DNA from: Ruminococcus sp. UNK.MGS-30
Lineage (GTDB): Bacteria > Bacillota > Clostridia > Oscillospirales > Ruminococcaceae
DNA length: 64,000 nucleotides
Reading direction: 5' to 3'
NCBI GenBank assembly: GCA_000980705.1
Contig: LBCK01000002.1
Location: 496,001 to 560,000 of the forward strand
The translations under genes and the position numbers were made by a program. The notes beneath the pieces were generated by a model. That model did not search any database, had not been told where the DNA came from, and was given only the letters and a program-made list of their open reading frames with translations. Numbering within the stretch: the stretch's first letter is position 1; each line of letters begins with the position of its first letter. Below, piece by piece: positions 17,771 through 26,013 of this stretch.

Positions 17771-18087
17771 ACGACAGAAACCGTGAACTGAAACCGTTTG
17801 TTCCTCAGCCGGATGACGATATGATCGTCTGCCGCTGTGAGGAGATCACGAAAGGGGAGATCCGGCGTGCTGTGCATGACGGTATGTTTACCCTCACCGA
17901 GATACGCCGCTATCTGCGGACGGGTATGGGACTCTGCCAGGGGCAGACCTGTACAAAACTGGTAAAAGGCATCGTCGCACGGGAACTGGGTGTGCGTCCA
18001 AACGAACTCGGACCTGCTACCGGCAGAGCGCCCATGCGTCCCATCGAAATGAAAGTGCTGGCAAGAGATAAGGAGGAGACAAAATGA
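17767..18087 (+). CDS. BFD-like 2Fe-2S protein of the oxidoreductase complex
   Basis: A 106-residue protein with the bacterioferritin-associated-ferredoxin-like pattern: CRCEE near residue 22 and GLCQGQTC about 35 residues later, the four ligands of a 2Fe-2S centre. In HcnB and opine oxidase A subunits this is the C-terminal domain; here it is free-standing. It overlaps both neighbours by 4 bp (ATGA), so the subunits are made in fixed proportion. Confidence 0.85.
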   Translation: MNDRNRELKPFVPQPDDDMIVCRCEEITKGEIRRAVHDGMFTLTEIRRYLRTGMGLCQGQTCTKLVKGIVARELGVRPNELGPATGRAPMRPIEMKVLARDKEETK

Positions 18088-19196
18088 ATGCAGAAGTCAT
18101 TATCGTTGGCGGCGGCATCATCGGATGCGCTGCGGCATATAACCTTGCAAAAAATGGTGTCTCCGTCCTGGTGCTGGAGGGCAGCGAAAATATCGGAAAC
18201 GGCGGCTCTACCAGAAACGGCGGCGGCGTTCGCCAGTCCGGCCGTGACCCCAGAGAACTGCCGCTGGTGATGTACTCCATCCAGCACATCTGGCCGCAGC
18301 TGTCCGATATGCTGGACACCAACGTGGAGTACTACCAGGAAGGCAACCTTCGTCTGGGCAGTACGCCGCAGCATCAGAAGATCCTGGAAGGTCTGGCAGA
18401 CCGTGCCGCAGCCTGCGGCGTGGATGTGCGCATGATCTCCGGCGATGAGGCGAGACGCATCAACCCGTATCTGTCCGACGCTGTGACCTGTGCAAGCTGG
18501 TGTCCCACGGACGGTCATGCCAATCCGCTGATGGCAACCATGGGCTACTATAAGATGGCACGCCGTCTGGGTGCGCACTTCATCTCCGGTGAGAAAGTTG
18601 TGGAGCTGCGGAAGATCAAGGGCGCTGCACGACAGGTGGTGACCGAATCCGGCAATGTGTATGAGGGTGACAAGATCATCCTGGCGGCAGGCTATGAGAG
18701 CCGTTTCATTGCATCGACTGTGGGCATTGATGTTCCCATGCAGCCGGTGCTGCTGGAAACGCTGGTCACCGAGGCAGTCGCTCCGATGTTCTGGCAGATG
18801 CTGGGTACTGCTGCAGCCGATTTCTACGGTCACCAGACAGAGCATGGCTCGTTCGTCTTTGGCCTGAACTCCGGTCTGGAACCGTATGCAAAACCGGGCA
18901 AGCCCCTGTCCTCCAGCATCGCAGCATCGGCTGCCTGCCGTGGCATCATGCACTATTTCCCTGATCTGGCAAACATCAAAGTCGTCCGCAGCTGGGCAGG
19001 CTGGATGGATGCCTGTGCAGATCATGTGCCGGTTATCAGCACCGTGGACGAAGTGCCGGGACTGATTCTGGCGTGCGGCTTTACGGGACACGGTTTCGGC
19101 ATCTCGCCGGCTGTCGGTCTGGTTCTGGCGCAGCTGGCAATGGAGCAGGAAACGGCAGTGGATCTGTCCGCACTGCGGTATGACCGTTTTCAGTAA
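18084..19196 (+). CDS. FAD-dependent amine/D-amino-acid oxidase family subunit (HcnC-like)
   Basis: A 370-residue DAO-superfamily flavoprotein, the likely catalytic subunit. FAD-binding motif IIVGGGIIGCAAAYNLAKNG at the N-terminus, then GSTRNGGGVRQSG, and the C-terminal FTGHGFGISPAVG that closes the flavin site. Related enzymes oxidise sarcosine, glycine, D-proline, D-hydroxyproline or opines. With the cyclodeaminase-family protein it could turn a D-imino acid into a cyclic imine and then into the L-form (inference). Confidence 0.85.
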   Translation: MNAEVIIVGGGIIGCAAAYNLAKNGVSVLVLEGSENIGNGGSTRNGGGVRQSGRDPRELPLVMYSIQHIWPQLSDMLDTNVEYYQEGNLRLGSTPQHQKILEGLADRAAACGVDVRMISGDEARRINPYLSDAVTCASWCPTDGHANPLMATMGYYKMARRLGAHFISGEKVVELRKIKGAARQVVTESGNVYEGDKIILAAGYESRFIASTVGIDVPMQPVLLETLVTEAVAPMFWQMLGTAAADFYGHQTEHGSFVFGLNSGLEPYAKPGKPLSSSIAASAACRGIMHYFPDLANIKVVRSWAGWMDACADHVPVISTVDEVPGLILACGFTGHGFGISPAVGLVLAQLAMEQETAVDLSALRYDRFQ

Positions 19197-19208
19197 GAGG
19201 TTCTGTTT

Positions 19209-19301
19209 TTTACAATTTTTTAGAGAGCGCATCTGTTATAATAAGAGTGCAGAAAGACAAAGATGTCGAATTTCCTGGAAATTCGGCATCTTTTCTTTTT
19301 T
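19209..19301 (+). promoter_or_regulatory. promoter-like region followed by a terminator hairpin before the PII gene
   Basis: The string TTTTTTACAATTTTTT precedes a TATAAT (19237-19242), and a 16-pair imperfect stem (AAAGATGTCGAATTTCC / GGAAATTCGGCATCTTT, 19259-19292) with a T-run follows. It resembles the leader at 14551-14635. It can end the upstream operon and may also attenuate the PII-permease transcript. Confidence 0.6.
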
Positions 19302-19336
19302 GGGAAAATTTTTTGAAGTTGTTGGAGGAATTCGTT

Positions 19337-19699
19337 ATGAAATTATCCAGAGTTGAGATCATCACCGGCATTTCCAAAATCGAACCGCTGAAAAAGGCGC
19401 TGGGAAAGTTCCATATCACCGGTATGACGGTATACCAGGTGCTGGGATGCGGCGTACAGCACGGTACCCAGGAATTTGAGGTGGAGGAGAAGAACAAGGA
19501 GATCAGTCTGCTGCCCAAAGAGGTCGTCATGATCGTTCTGCCCACAGAAGAACTGGACGGGCTGCTGGAATTCGTCAAGAAAGAACTGTACACCGGGCAT
19601 ATCGGTGACGGCAAGATCTTCGTCTCGGATGTGACCAATGTCATCCGTGTCCGCACCGGCGAAGAGGGCATTGACGCACTGCTGTACGGTGAAAAATAA
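19337..19699 (+). CDS. PII-family nitrogen regulatory protein
   Basis: A 120-residue PII protein: ITGMTVYQVLGCGVQHG before the T-loop and the C-terminal signature TGHIGDGKIFVSDVTNVIRVRTGEEG. PII trimers sense 2-oxoglutarate and ATP/ADP and gate transporters or enzymes. The T-loop residue equivalent to the uridylylated Tyr-51 of Escherichia coli GlnB aligns with Phe (GTQEFEVEE), so covalent uridylylation looks impossible. It is followed by an amino-acid permease, not AmtB, suggesting that permease as the partner. GGAGGAA precedes the ATG. Confidence 0.9.
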   Translation: MKLSRVEIITGISKIEPLKKALGKFHITGMTVYQVLGCGVQHGTQEFEVEEKNKEISLLPKEVVMIVLPTEELDGLLEFVKKELYTGHIGDGKIFVSDVTNVIRVRTGEEGIDALLYGEK

Positions 19700-19729
19700 G
19701 GATTTGTCCCAGAAAAGAGTTGAGAGATT

Positions 19730-21205
19730 ATGCAGGAGAAAAAACTAGGCTTACCCAGTATTGTGGCAACTGGCGTAGGGTTGATTATTGCCACCAGCTG
19801 TCTGCTCTCCATCGGGCAGGGCGCATCTGCCATCGGACTGCCGTTTATCATCACCATGGCGATTGCCTGTGCATTCAACATTCTGACGGCGTTTTCCATC
19901 TGTGAGCTGAACGCACTGATGCCGAATTTGACCGGCGGTATGGCGCAGTATACGCTGGCGTGCTTTGGACCGTTTGTTTCCATTGTCATTACCGTCGGCG
20001 GCTATCTGACCTGTCAGACCATCATGGGAAGTTCTGAGGCGGCAATGTTCGGCAACACACTGAACAGCGTCTTTACCGGCGTTCCCATTCCGGGAGCGGT
20101 GTATTCCATTGTGCTGATTCTGATTCTGCTGGGGCTGAACCTGTTCGGCGTGGATATGTTCGCAAAGGTGCAGAATATTGTGGCATACGGACTGATCGGT
20201 TCGCTGCTGTTCCTGGGCATCATGGGTGCGCTCAAGTTCGGCACAGGACAAGTGGTGGAACAGCCGGAGGTGCTTTCCTCAAAACCCGGCGATGTGTTCT
20301 CTCTGCTGGGACTGGCGTTCTTCCTGTTCATCGGCGTAGAGTTCATTGTTCCCATTTCCACCCAGGTCAAGAATCCCCGGAAAAAAGTGCCGCTGGGCAT
20401 GGTCATCAGTCTGCTTGCAATTCTGGTCATGCAGGTCTTTGTGGTAATTGGTTTCAGCCACTATACACCGTGGGAGGAGCTGAGCGTCAGCACCGTACCT
20501 CACATCCTGTACGGCACTCTGCTGTACGGCAAGGTCGGCACCATCTGGATGACAGTCATTTCTCTGCTGGCAGTTGTCAGCACCCTGAACACTGCTATGT
20601 TCTCCATTGCGCAGATCTGTTCCGGTATGGCAAAGCTGAAACTGCTGCCCTCTGTGTTCATGCGGAAGAATCAGCGTGGCACACCCTATGTGGGACTGCT
20701 GTTGGTAGCGGCAGCTATGATTCTGATTAACGTTACCGGACTTTCCACCAGCGACCAGCTGACGTTCCTGATTCTGACCGGATGTACCTTCTGGATCTTC
20801 TCGTATATCATCCTGCACTGCGATGTGCTGATCCTGCGGAAACGTCTGCCGAAGGCACCCCGTACCTTTAAGCTGCCCTTTGGTCCGGTGATCCCCATGA
20901 TCGGCATTCTGGGCAACGCCTTTATGATCTACAATATTGACTCCAGCTGGGAGGTCAAGAAACGGATCTATCTGATCTTTGTGATAACGGTAGCGATCCT
21001 GTCGGTCTATGCTGTGATTTGGATCAAGTGTGTCATGAAACGCCTCATGTTCAAGGCGTATCAGATCAAGGAAGTCATGGCGATGGAATCCGACCTGTAC
21101 CAGATCAATCATAATCCGGAGGTGGCGAAGAAACTGCACCTGGATGCAGTTCCGGAGATCGAGAGTATGCCGGCGGATGTCAACACCGGTACTCGTCCGG
21201 AATAA
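19730..21205 (+). CDS. APC-family amino acid permease
   Basis: A 491-residue amino acid-polyamine-organocation family transporter with 12 or more membrane segments; the first reads GLPSIVATGVGLIIATSCLLSIGQG, with the conserved glycine-rich unwound helix. The soluble C-terminal tail of about 50 residues (YQIKEVMAMESDLYQINHNP...) is longer than usual and is a plausible docking place for the PII protein encoded 30 bp upstream. Substrate unknown. Confidence 0.88.
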   Translation: MQEKKLGLPSIVATGVGLIIATSCLLSIGQGASAIGLPFIITMAIACAFNILTAFSICELNALMPNLTGGMAQYTLACFGPFVSIVITVGGYLTCQTIMGSSEAAMFGNTLNSVFTGVPIPGAVYSIVLILILLGLNLFGVDMFAKVQNIVAYGLIGSLLFLGIMGALKFGTGQVVEQPEVLSSKPGDVFSLLGLAFFLFIGVEFIVPISTQVKNPRKKVPLGMVISLLAILVMQVFVVIGFSHYTPWEELSVSTVPHILYGTLLYGKVGTIWMTVISLLAVVSTLNTAMFSIAQICSGMAKLKLLPSVFMRKNQRGTPYVGLLLVAAAMILINVTGLSTSDQLTFLILTGCTFWIFSYIILHCDVLILRKRLPKAPRTFKLPFGPVIPMIGILGNAFMIYNIDSSWEVKKRIYLIFVITVAILSVYAVIWIKCVMKRLMFKAYQIKEVMAMESDLYQINHNPEVAKKLHLDAVPEIESMPADVNTGTRPE

Positions 21206-21268
21206 GCGCCTGTTGCCTTAGGACAACTTTCCATAAAAAAGCACACACTCCCTGTGAATATTCTGTCG

Positions 21269-21318
21269 AAAAGGCAGTCTTACGGAAAAAAGGTTTTTCT
21301 GTAAGACTGCCTTTTTTT
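21269..21318 (+). terminator. intrinsic terminator after the permease
   Basis: Stem AAAGGCAGTCTTACGGAAAA / TTTCTGTAAGACTGCCTTT followed by T-run. Confidence 0.9.
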
Positions 21319-21330
21319 CATCAGCTGCAC

Positions 21331-21359
21331 TTGAAAAATGCCGGCATCTGTACTATAAT
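21331..21359 (+). promoter_or_regulatory. promoter of the AraC-family regulator
   Basis: TTGAAA (21331-21336), 17 bp, TATAAT (21354-21359). Confidence 0.7.
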
Positions 21360-21411
21360 ATGAGAGAAATCACCGGAAGGAGGGAAGTACTGCATAGAAA
21401 AACAGATCTAC

Positions 21412-22224
21412 ATGACACCGAAACAGCCGTTTTTCGTGACCTCTTCCCGTTCTTATGAAAAGCTTATTTTGAACCGGTTTGGCATTGTTCACTTTTACCA
21501 CTGCTTTACCGGTACAGAACCCCGATATGCGATTCCGGATGGATGCGTGGACATGGTGTTCTGCTGTGACCCGAACCATCCTTATGCGGAAATCTGCGGC
21601 ACAGTTCTTTCGCCCCAGGTGGTGCTTTCCGAGTGCAACACCACCTATTTCGGCGTGCGTTTCCTGCCGGGGTATAATCCGGTTCTGGGCAGTGCGGATA
21701 TTATGGCGCATCTGGTCAACCACCGCATTCCGCTGGATGATCTGATCCAGGACAGGCGGATGCTGGAGGGTATTTGGGGCGCATCAGATTTCCGGCAACA
21801 GATCCGTGTGTTTATGCGTTCCTACATGAACATCTATCGCCGAGTCTGTCCCCAGGAACATCAGAATCTGCTGGTGCTCCACTCTTCCAATTTGATGATC
21901 CGCTCCGGCGGCGGGATTTCCGTGGAACAGCTGGCGGAGGATACCGGTTATACGCCCAGATACATTGACAAGTGTTTTCGGAATGAGACCGGACTCAGCC
22001 CCAAACAGCTGGCGAAGATCGTCCGGTTTCAAACGGCAGTGTCTGCGCTGAACCAGAACCAGCACACGGGACGCTCTCTGACCGAGATCGCCGCCGACCT
22101 GGGGTATTTTGACCAGTCCCATTTTGTACACGATTTCAAGACATATACCGGGCTGACACCGAAAAAATACCAGATGCTGCTGCGGAACGATGCCTTTGAC
22201 GAAAAGCTGCGCATTGTGCAGTAA
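21412..22224 (+). CDS. AraC-family transcriptional regulator
   Basis: A 270-residue regulator with an N-terminal DUF6597-like sensing half (IPDGCVDMVFCCDP) and a C-terminal AraC DNA-binding domain with two helix-turn-helix motifs (ISVEQLAEDTGYTPRYIDKCFRNETGLSPKQ and SLTEIAADLGYFDQSHFVHDFKTYTGLTPKKY). The strong ribosome-binding site AAGGAGGG (21377-21384) is 27 bp upstream of the ATG, too far for normal use; an in-frame ATA at 21394 stands at the ideal distance and would add MEKQIY. Target genes are not evident. Confidence 0.85.
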   Translation: MTPKQPFFVTSSRSYEKLILNRFGIVHFYHCFTGTEPRYAIPDGCVDMVFCCDPNHPYAEICGTVLSPQVVLSECNTTYFGVRFLPGYNPVLGSADIMAHLVNHRIPLDDLIQDRRMLEGIWGASDFRQQIRVFMRSYMNIYRRVCPQEHQNLLVLHSSNLMIRSGGGISVEQLAEDTGYTPRYIDKCFRNETGLSPKQLAKIVRFQTAVSALNQNQHTGRSLTEIAADLGYFDQSHFVHDFKTYTGLTPKKYQMLLRNDAFDEKLRIVQ

Positions 22225-22260
22225 AAAACGGTTTCTCTTTGGAAAAGGGAAACCGTTTTT
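22224..22260. terminator. bidirectional terminator between the AraC gene and the sensor kinase
   Basis: Perfect stem AAAAACGGTTTC / GAAACCGTTTTT; T-runs on both strands serve the two convergent genes. Confidence 0.9.
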
Positions 22261-22267
22261 GTCGTTT

Positions 22268-23533
22268 TTATGATTCTGAGGAAATGCTGTGTTCCGGCTG
22301 GTACAGGATCACGTTGACCTCGTACCAGTCTTTTTCCGTCACAGTCCAGATTTTTCCATGATAGCGGTCTACAATGTCCTGGACACTTTTCATGCCCAGA
22401 CCGTGCCGCTTTTTGTCGGGCTTTCTGGTACCGCTTTCATCCGGCAGGATGTTGTCATAGCGGTTGCGTATGTTCAGCTGCAATGCGCCGAACTTTACCC
22501 GCATTTTCAGAATGATATGCCGCTGTTCCTTCGGAAAGACCTTTTCAGTCGCCTCTGCGGCGTTGTCCAGCAGATTTCCCAGCAGCACAGTCAAATCAAA
22601 CGGCGCATAGGGCAGTTCTTCCGGGAGACGAATGTCAATGTCCAGGTTGGTATCATCCAGCTGCAGCGGCATGAGTTTGTAGTTCAGAATGCTGTTGATC
22701 TGCTCGTGCTGTGTGTACGTGGTACTGCGTGCCAGGTCTAAGTGATATTCCGTGTCGCTGATGTAGCTGCGCAGTCCGTCGATGTCGTTGGTGTCCAGAT
22801 AGTGCTGCATCTGAAACAGGTGGTTCTTGATGTCGTGCCGCAGAAACCGCAGCCGCATCTGAGACTGCTGTACCGCTTTGATCTGTTCCTGGTATGTTTT
22901 GTTCTGCTGTTCGATCAGATGAACGGTGTGCTGTTTTTTCATCAGACCGATCAGATGGTCGTACAGAGAGAAAACGCTGATATTCAAAAGCAGCAGGATG
23001 ATGGCTGCGATGAGCGAGCGCCAGGAGAGCGTCCGAGCAATGTAGTGCGCCAGAAAGATACTGCCCAGGGGAATAAAGAGAATGTTGATAACGTAAAATA
23101 TACCCAGCCTGGGGACAACTTCTTTCCGGTACAGCTTGAAATGTGCGGCAATGCGTGCCACGATCAGCAGCAGAAGCGCTGCCGCAAATCCGCTGGTAAA
23201 GAACAGGGTATAGTCAAACCAGATGGAGACTGTGGCGCAGAGAATGTCGATCGCCATGCTGACGATATAGATGGAAAAAACGCTGAGGATGCGGTGTGAC
23301 CAGGTAGTGGGATAAAACAAGGTGATGCAGAAAAAAGGAATCAGATTGCTCAGAACATTCCATATGATGCTGTGGAAATAGACAAAGCAAAAGCTGTTGA
23401 TCTGGAAATAGAGAAAATACAGGATAAACTCCAGCAGCTTTCGGTTGGGCTTTTTCTGAAAGAGCAGCTGTGAAAACTGATAGACAGCATAGATATGAAA
23501 TATGTTCGCAATAATGGTGATGTAATGTGCCAT
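22268..23533 (-). CDS. GHKL sensor histidine kinase (AgrC/VirS-like)
   Basis: A 421-residue kinase with six or so N-terminal membrane segments and a cytoplasmic GHKL catalytic half. The phosphoacceptor is in LRHDIKNHLFQMQ, the N-box is LLDNAAEA, and the G-box is KKRHGLGMKSVQDIV. This layout is that of peptide-sensing AgrC-type kinases. It lies 4 bp downstream of the LytTR regulator. No AgrB/AgrD peptide genes are seen next to it, so the signal is unknown. Confidence 0.9.
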   Translation of the reverse strand: MAHYITIIANIFHIYAVYQFSQLLFQKKPNRKLLEFILYFLYFQINSFCFVYFHSIIWNVLSNLIPFFCITLFYPTTWSHRILSVFSIYIVSMAIDILCATVSIWFDYTLFFTSGFAAALLLLIVARIAAHFKLYRKEVVPRLGIFYVINILFIPLGSIFLAHYIARTLSWRSLIAAIILLLLNISVFSLYDHLIGLMKKQHTVHLIEQQNKTYQEQIKAVQQSQMRLRFLRHDIKNHLFQMQHYLDTNDIDGLRSYISDTEYHLDLARSTTYTQHEQINSILNYKLMPLQLDDTNLDIDIRLPEELPYAPFDLTVLLGNLLDNAAEATEKVFPKEQRHIILKMRVKFGALQLNIRNRYDNILPDESGTRKPDKKRHGLGMKSVQDIVDRYHGKIWTVTEKDWYEVNVILYQPEHSISSES

Positions 23534-23537
23534 AGGC

Positions 23538-24311
23538 TTAGTGCTGCATCAGCCACTTTTCAACCAGCGGCTGATAAGTCCGGCTGATGGGGAGCTGTTC
23601 GCCTGCCTTTCCCTGCAAGTATACCGTGTTTGCGGAAATGTGGTCGATATAGTCCGGGTTGACGACGTAGGATTTGTGAATAGGGACAAAGTGCGCAAAA
23701 CATGGCTTTTTTTGTACCTCGCTGAGCTTTCCGTAAAAGCTGATGGTGGTCTCATTGGTTTGCAGATAGATCTTTCTGCCGCAGCTGTTCAGATACCGGA
23801 TCTTTGAGACCTGGACGTGTACCGGCGAGTTGTTGCAGGTAAATTCGAATACACGCCATGAGATGTCCCGATAATATAGTGCATCGTCCAGTGCGTTTGA
23901 GATCTTCTCATAAGTCACCGGCTTTTGCACCAATGCTGCCGGTCGGTTCGGAATGGTGTGGATGGCATAATTTTCAAAAGAGGTCACGTAGATAATGTCA
24001 AAATAATTATGTCCCAGCCGATTGCGCAGATGTGCGCCCAGTGCGATGCTGTTATCGCATCGCTCCCGTGTTGTGTCAAATAAGCTGAAATGCTTTACCG
24101 GTTCTGTTCCGCCGGAAAAGTCGATATCCATAAAAACAAGGTCATAGCGTTTTTGGGTGAAGTCGGTATTGTAAAGCGTGGCGCAGTCCGTATAAATGTC
24201 CGGGTCATCTATGTCGATGTCCTTTTGGGTGCTGTACTGCATCAGGCATTCCTGGATCTGCTGGCAAATATACCGGTCATCATCTGCAATCGCCGTCTTT
24301 AGGGGAATCAT
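23538..24311 (-). CDS. LytTR-family response regulator
   Basis: A 257-residue regulator: receiver domain with acidic pocket DDD near residues 9-11 and phosphoacceptor Asp in LVFMDIDFSGG, then a LytTR DNA-binding domain (VQVSKIRYLNSCGRKIYLQTNE ... FVPIHKSYVVNPDYIDHI). The receiver has an insertion after the phosphorylation site, common in agr-type regulators. GGAGGTT (24321-24327) decides the ATG at 24311; the reading frame is open to 24419, but without support. It pairs with the kinase downstream. Confidence 0.9.
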   Translation of the reverse strand: MIPLKTAIADDDRYICQQIQECLMQYSTQKDIDIDDPDIYTDCATLYNTDFTQKRYDLVFMDIDFSGGTEPVKHFSLFDTTRERCDNSIALGAHLRNRLGHNYFDIIYVTSFENYAIHTIPNRPAALVQKPVTYEKISNALDDALYYRDISWRVFEFTCNNSPVHVQVSKIRYLNSCGRKIYLQTNETTISFYGKLSEVQKKPCFAHFVPIHKSYVVNPDYIDHISANTVYLQGKAGEQLPISRTYQPLVEKWLMQH

Positions 24312-24420
24312 GTGACGTTGAACCTCCGTTTCTTTTTTGGCGTCTGCTCTCTGCCGGAAGGACATCCGGCTCTGAAACAAACCCGTTTCGGCAAAGCTGG
24401 GTTGCCGCTGGAACTTCATA

Positions 24421-24444
24421 TTAGTTGGAAAATATTCCTACTAA
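24421..24444. promoter_or_regulatory. operator-like palindrome upstream of the LytTR gene
   Basis: Arms TTAGTTGGAA and TTCCTACTAA match at nine of ten positions around AATA. It lies in the 5' leader of the two-component operon and may be a regulator site. Confidence 0.4.
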
Positions 24445-24509
24445 AGTTATAGATATTTCATAAAATTATTTTCTACAAGAAATGTTTGAACTACATGAAG
24501 TTTACTATT

Positions 24510-24538
24510 ATTATACCATGACGTATTGAAAATTGCAA
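24510..24538 (-). promoter_or_regulatory. promoter of the two-component operon
   Basis: On the minus strand TTGCAA (24533-24538), 17 bp, TATAAT (24510-24515). The leader to the start codon is about 190 nt. Confidence 0.65.
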
Positions 24539-24574
24539 TAGAAATTCATGTTTTTTCCATTGCAGAAGGCTCGA

Positions 24575-24601
24575 TTCGACAGGATTCGACAAAATTCGCA
24601 A
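24575..24601. promoter_or_regulatory. tandem TTCGACA boxes, 10-bp period
   Basis: TTCGACA at 24575 and 24585 and a degenerate TTCGCAA at 24595, one helical turn apart. The same box occurs upstream of both cas promoters (29370, 31957) and in the prophage (50557). TGTCGAA is the core of a Spo0A box. Confidence 0.5.
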
Positions 24602-24679
24602 AATATTCCAGCGCAAAAACGATGTGTCAACGCAGAAAAATCGAAAAAAGATGACAGTTATGCAGGGCGGTTAGCCGAT

Positions 24680-24708
24680 TTGACATTTGCATTCGAATGT
24701 GCTATAAT
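24680..24708 (+). promoter_or_regulatory. promoter of the cation efflux gene
   Basis: TTGACA (24680-24685), 17 bp, TATAAT (24703-24708). Confidence 0.85.
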
Positions 24709-24761
24709 AGGCAGAATGTTTGCAGAAAGAAATCTGATTCCGTGGAAATGGGGGAGCGGTC

Positions 24762-25934
24762 GTGTTGGAACGTTTTTTGCGGCGGTTTGTGCCGAATTAT
24801 GAAAGTGTCGAGGACCCGGCGGTGCGGAAAGCTTATGGGACATTCAGCAGCGTGGTGGGGATCTGCTGCAATGTGGTGTTGTTCCTGCTGAAATATGTGA
24901 TGGGTTCGCTTTCCCACTCCATCGCCATTGTATCGGATGCGTTCAACAACCTGTCGGACTGTGCCAGTTGTCTGATTACCATGTTCGGGTATAAGCTGGC
25001 GGCAAAGCCGGCGGACAAGGGACATCCGTTCGGACATGGGCGCATGGAATATCTGACCTCGCTGGTGATCGCCGTCATGATCGCCCTGATGGGCTTTGAA
25101 CTGCTGCGGAATTCCGTGGAAAAGATCATCCATCCGGATGCGGTGCAGTTTCGCTGGCTGACCCTGGGCGCATTGGTGCTTTCCATTGGGGTGAAGTTGT
25201 GGATGGCATGGTTCAACACCCGGCTGGGGAAAAAGATACGCTCTTCGGTGATGATCGCCACGGCGAAGGACAGCCGCAGCGACGTGGCAGCCACGGCGGC
25301 AACCATTCTGGCACTGCTGCTCTCTCTGGTGACAACGCTCCCGGTGGACGGCATCATGGGTACGGCGGTCTCGCTGTTTATTTTGAAAACGGCATTCGAT
25401 ATCATACGTGATACGGTGGGAGATCTGCTGGGGCGACCGGCAGATGCCGAGACGGTGCAGCAGCTGAAAACGCTGGTGCTGTCACATGATAAGATCGAGG
25501 GTATCCATGATCTGATCCTGCACAATTACGGCCCTGGACGCACCATCGGCAGCTGCCATGTAGAGGTGCGCAGCGACTCCAATTTTGTGGAGGTACACGA
25601 GGTGGTGGATACCATTGAGCGTGAGATCGAAGAGAAACTGAAAATCATGATGACCATACATATGGATCCCATTGAACTGGATAACGAAACGGTCAACCAC
25701 TATCGGGGTATGACGCAGCAGGTCGTGGAAGGACTGCATCAGAAACTGAGTCTGCACGATTTCCGGCTGGTGTCGGGGGAGAACTCCAACCGGCTGATTT
25801 TTGATCTGCTGGTGCCGTTCGAGTGTGATTATACAGATGAGGAACTGTTGGAGATGATTTCCGGAGAGCTGCACCGGATGGATCAGACCTGTTCTGTCAG
25901 CATTACATTTGACCGGGACTTTACAGAGGAATAA
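24762..25934 (+). CDS. cation diffusion facilitator family transporter
   Basis: A 390-residue CDF exporter for divalent metals such as Zn, Mn or Fe. Six membrane segments; the metal-site motifs are SIAIVSDAFNNLSDCAS in helix 2 (D-x3-D pattern) and AKDSRSDVAATAA in helix 5, with the HPFGHGRMEYL loop between helices 2 and 3. The C-terminal part holds the cytoplasmic dimerisation domain and about 90 further residues. Translation likely starts at GTG 24762 behind GGGGAG; a TTG follows directly. It is monocistronic. Confidence 0.9.
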   Translation: MLERFLRRFVPNYESVEDPAVRKAYGTFSSVVGICCNVVLFLLKYVMGSLSHSIAIVSDAFNNLSDCASCLITMFGYKLAAKPADKGHPFGHGRMEYLTSLVIAVMIALMGFELLRNSVEKIIHPDAVQFRWLTLGALVLSIGVKLWMAWFNTRLGKKIRSSVMIATAKDSRSDVAATAATILALLLSLVTTLPVDGIMGTAVSLFILKTAFDIIRDTVGDLLGRPADAETVQQLKTLVLSHDKIEGIHDLILHNYGPGRTIGSCHVEVRSDSNFVEVHEVVDTIEREIEEKLKIMMTIHMDPIELDNETVNHYRGMTQQVVEGLHQKLSLHDFRLVSGENSNRLIFDLLVPFECDYTDEELLEMISGELHRMDQTCSVSITFDRDFTEE

Positions 25935-25953
25935 AGGCAGCACTGCAAAACAA

Positions 25954-25996
25954 AAAACGTCTCCGTATCTGTTTTGGAACGATACGGAGACGTTTT
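25954..25996. terminator. bidirectional terminator between the efflux gene and galT
   Basis: Perfect 16-pair stem AAAACGTCTCCGTATC / GATACGGAGACGTTTT. Confidence 0.92.
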
Positions 25997-26013
25997 GTCT
26001 TTTATTTTACACT

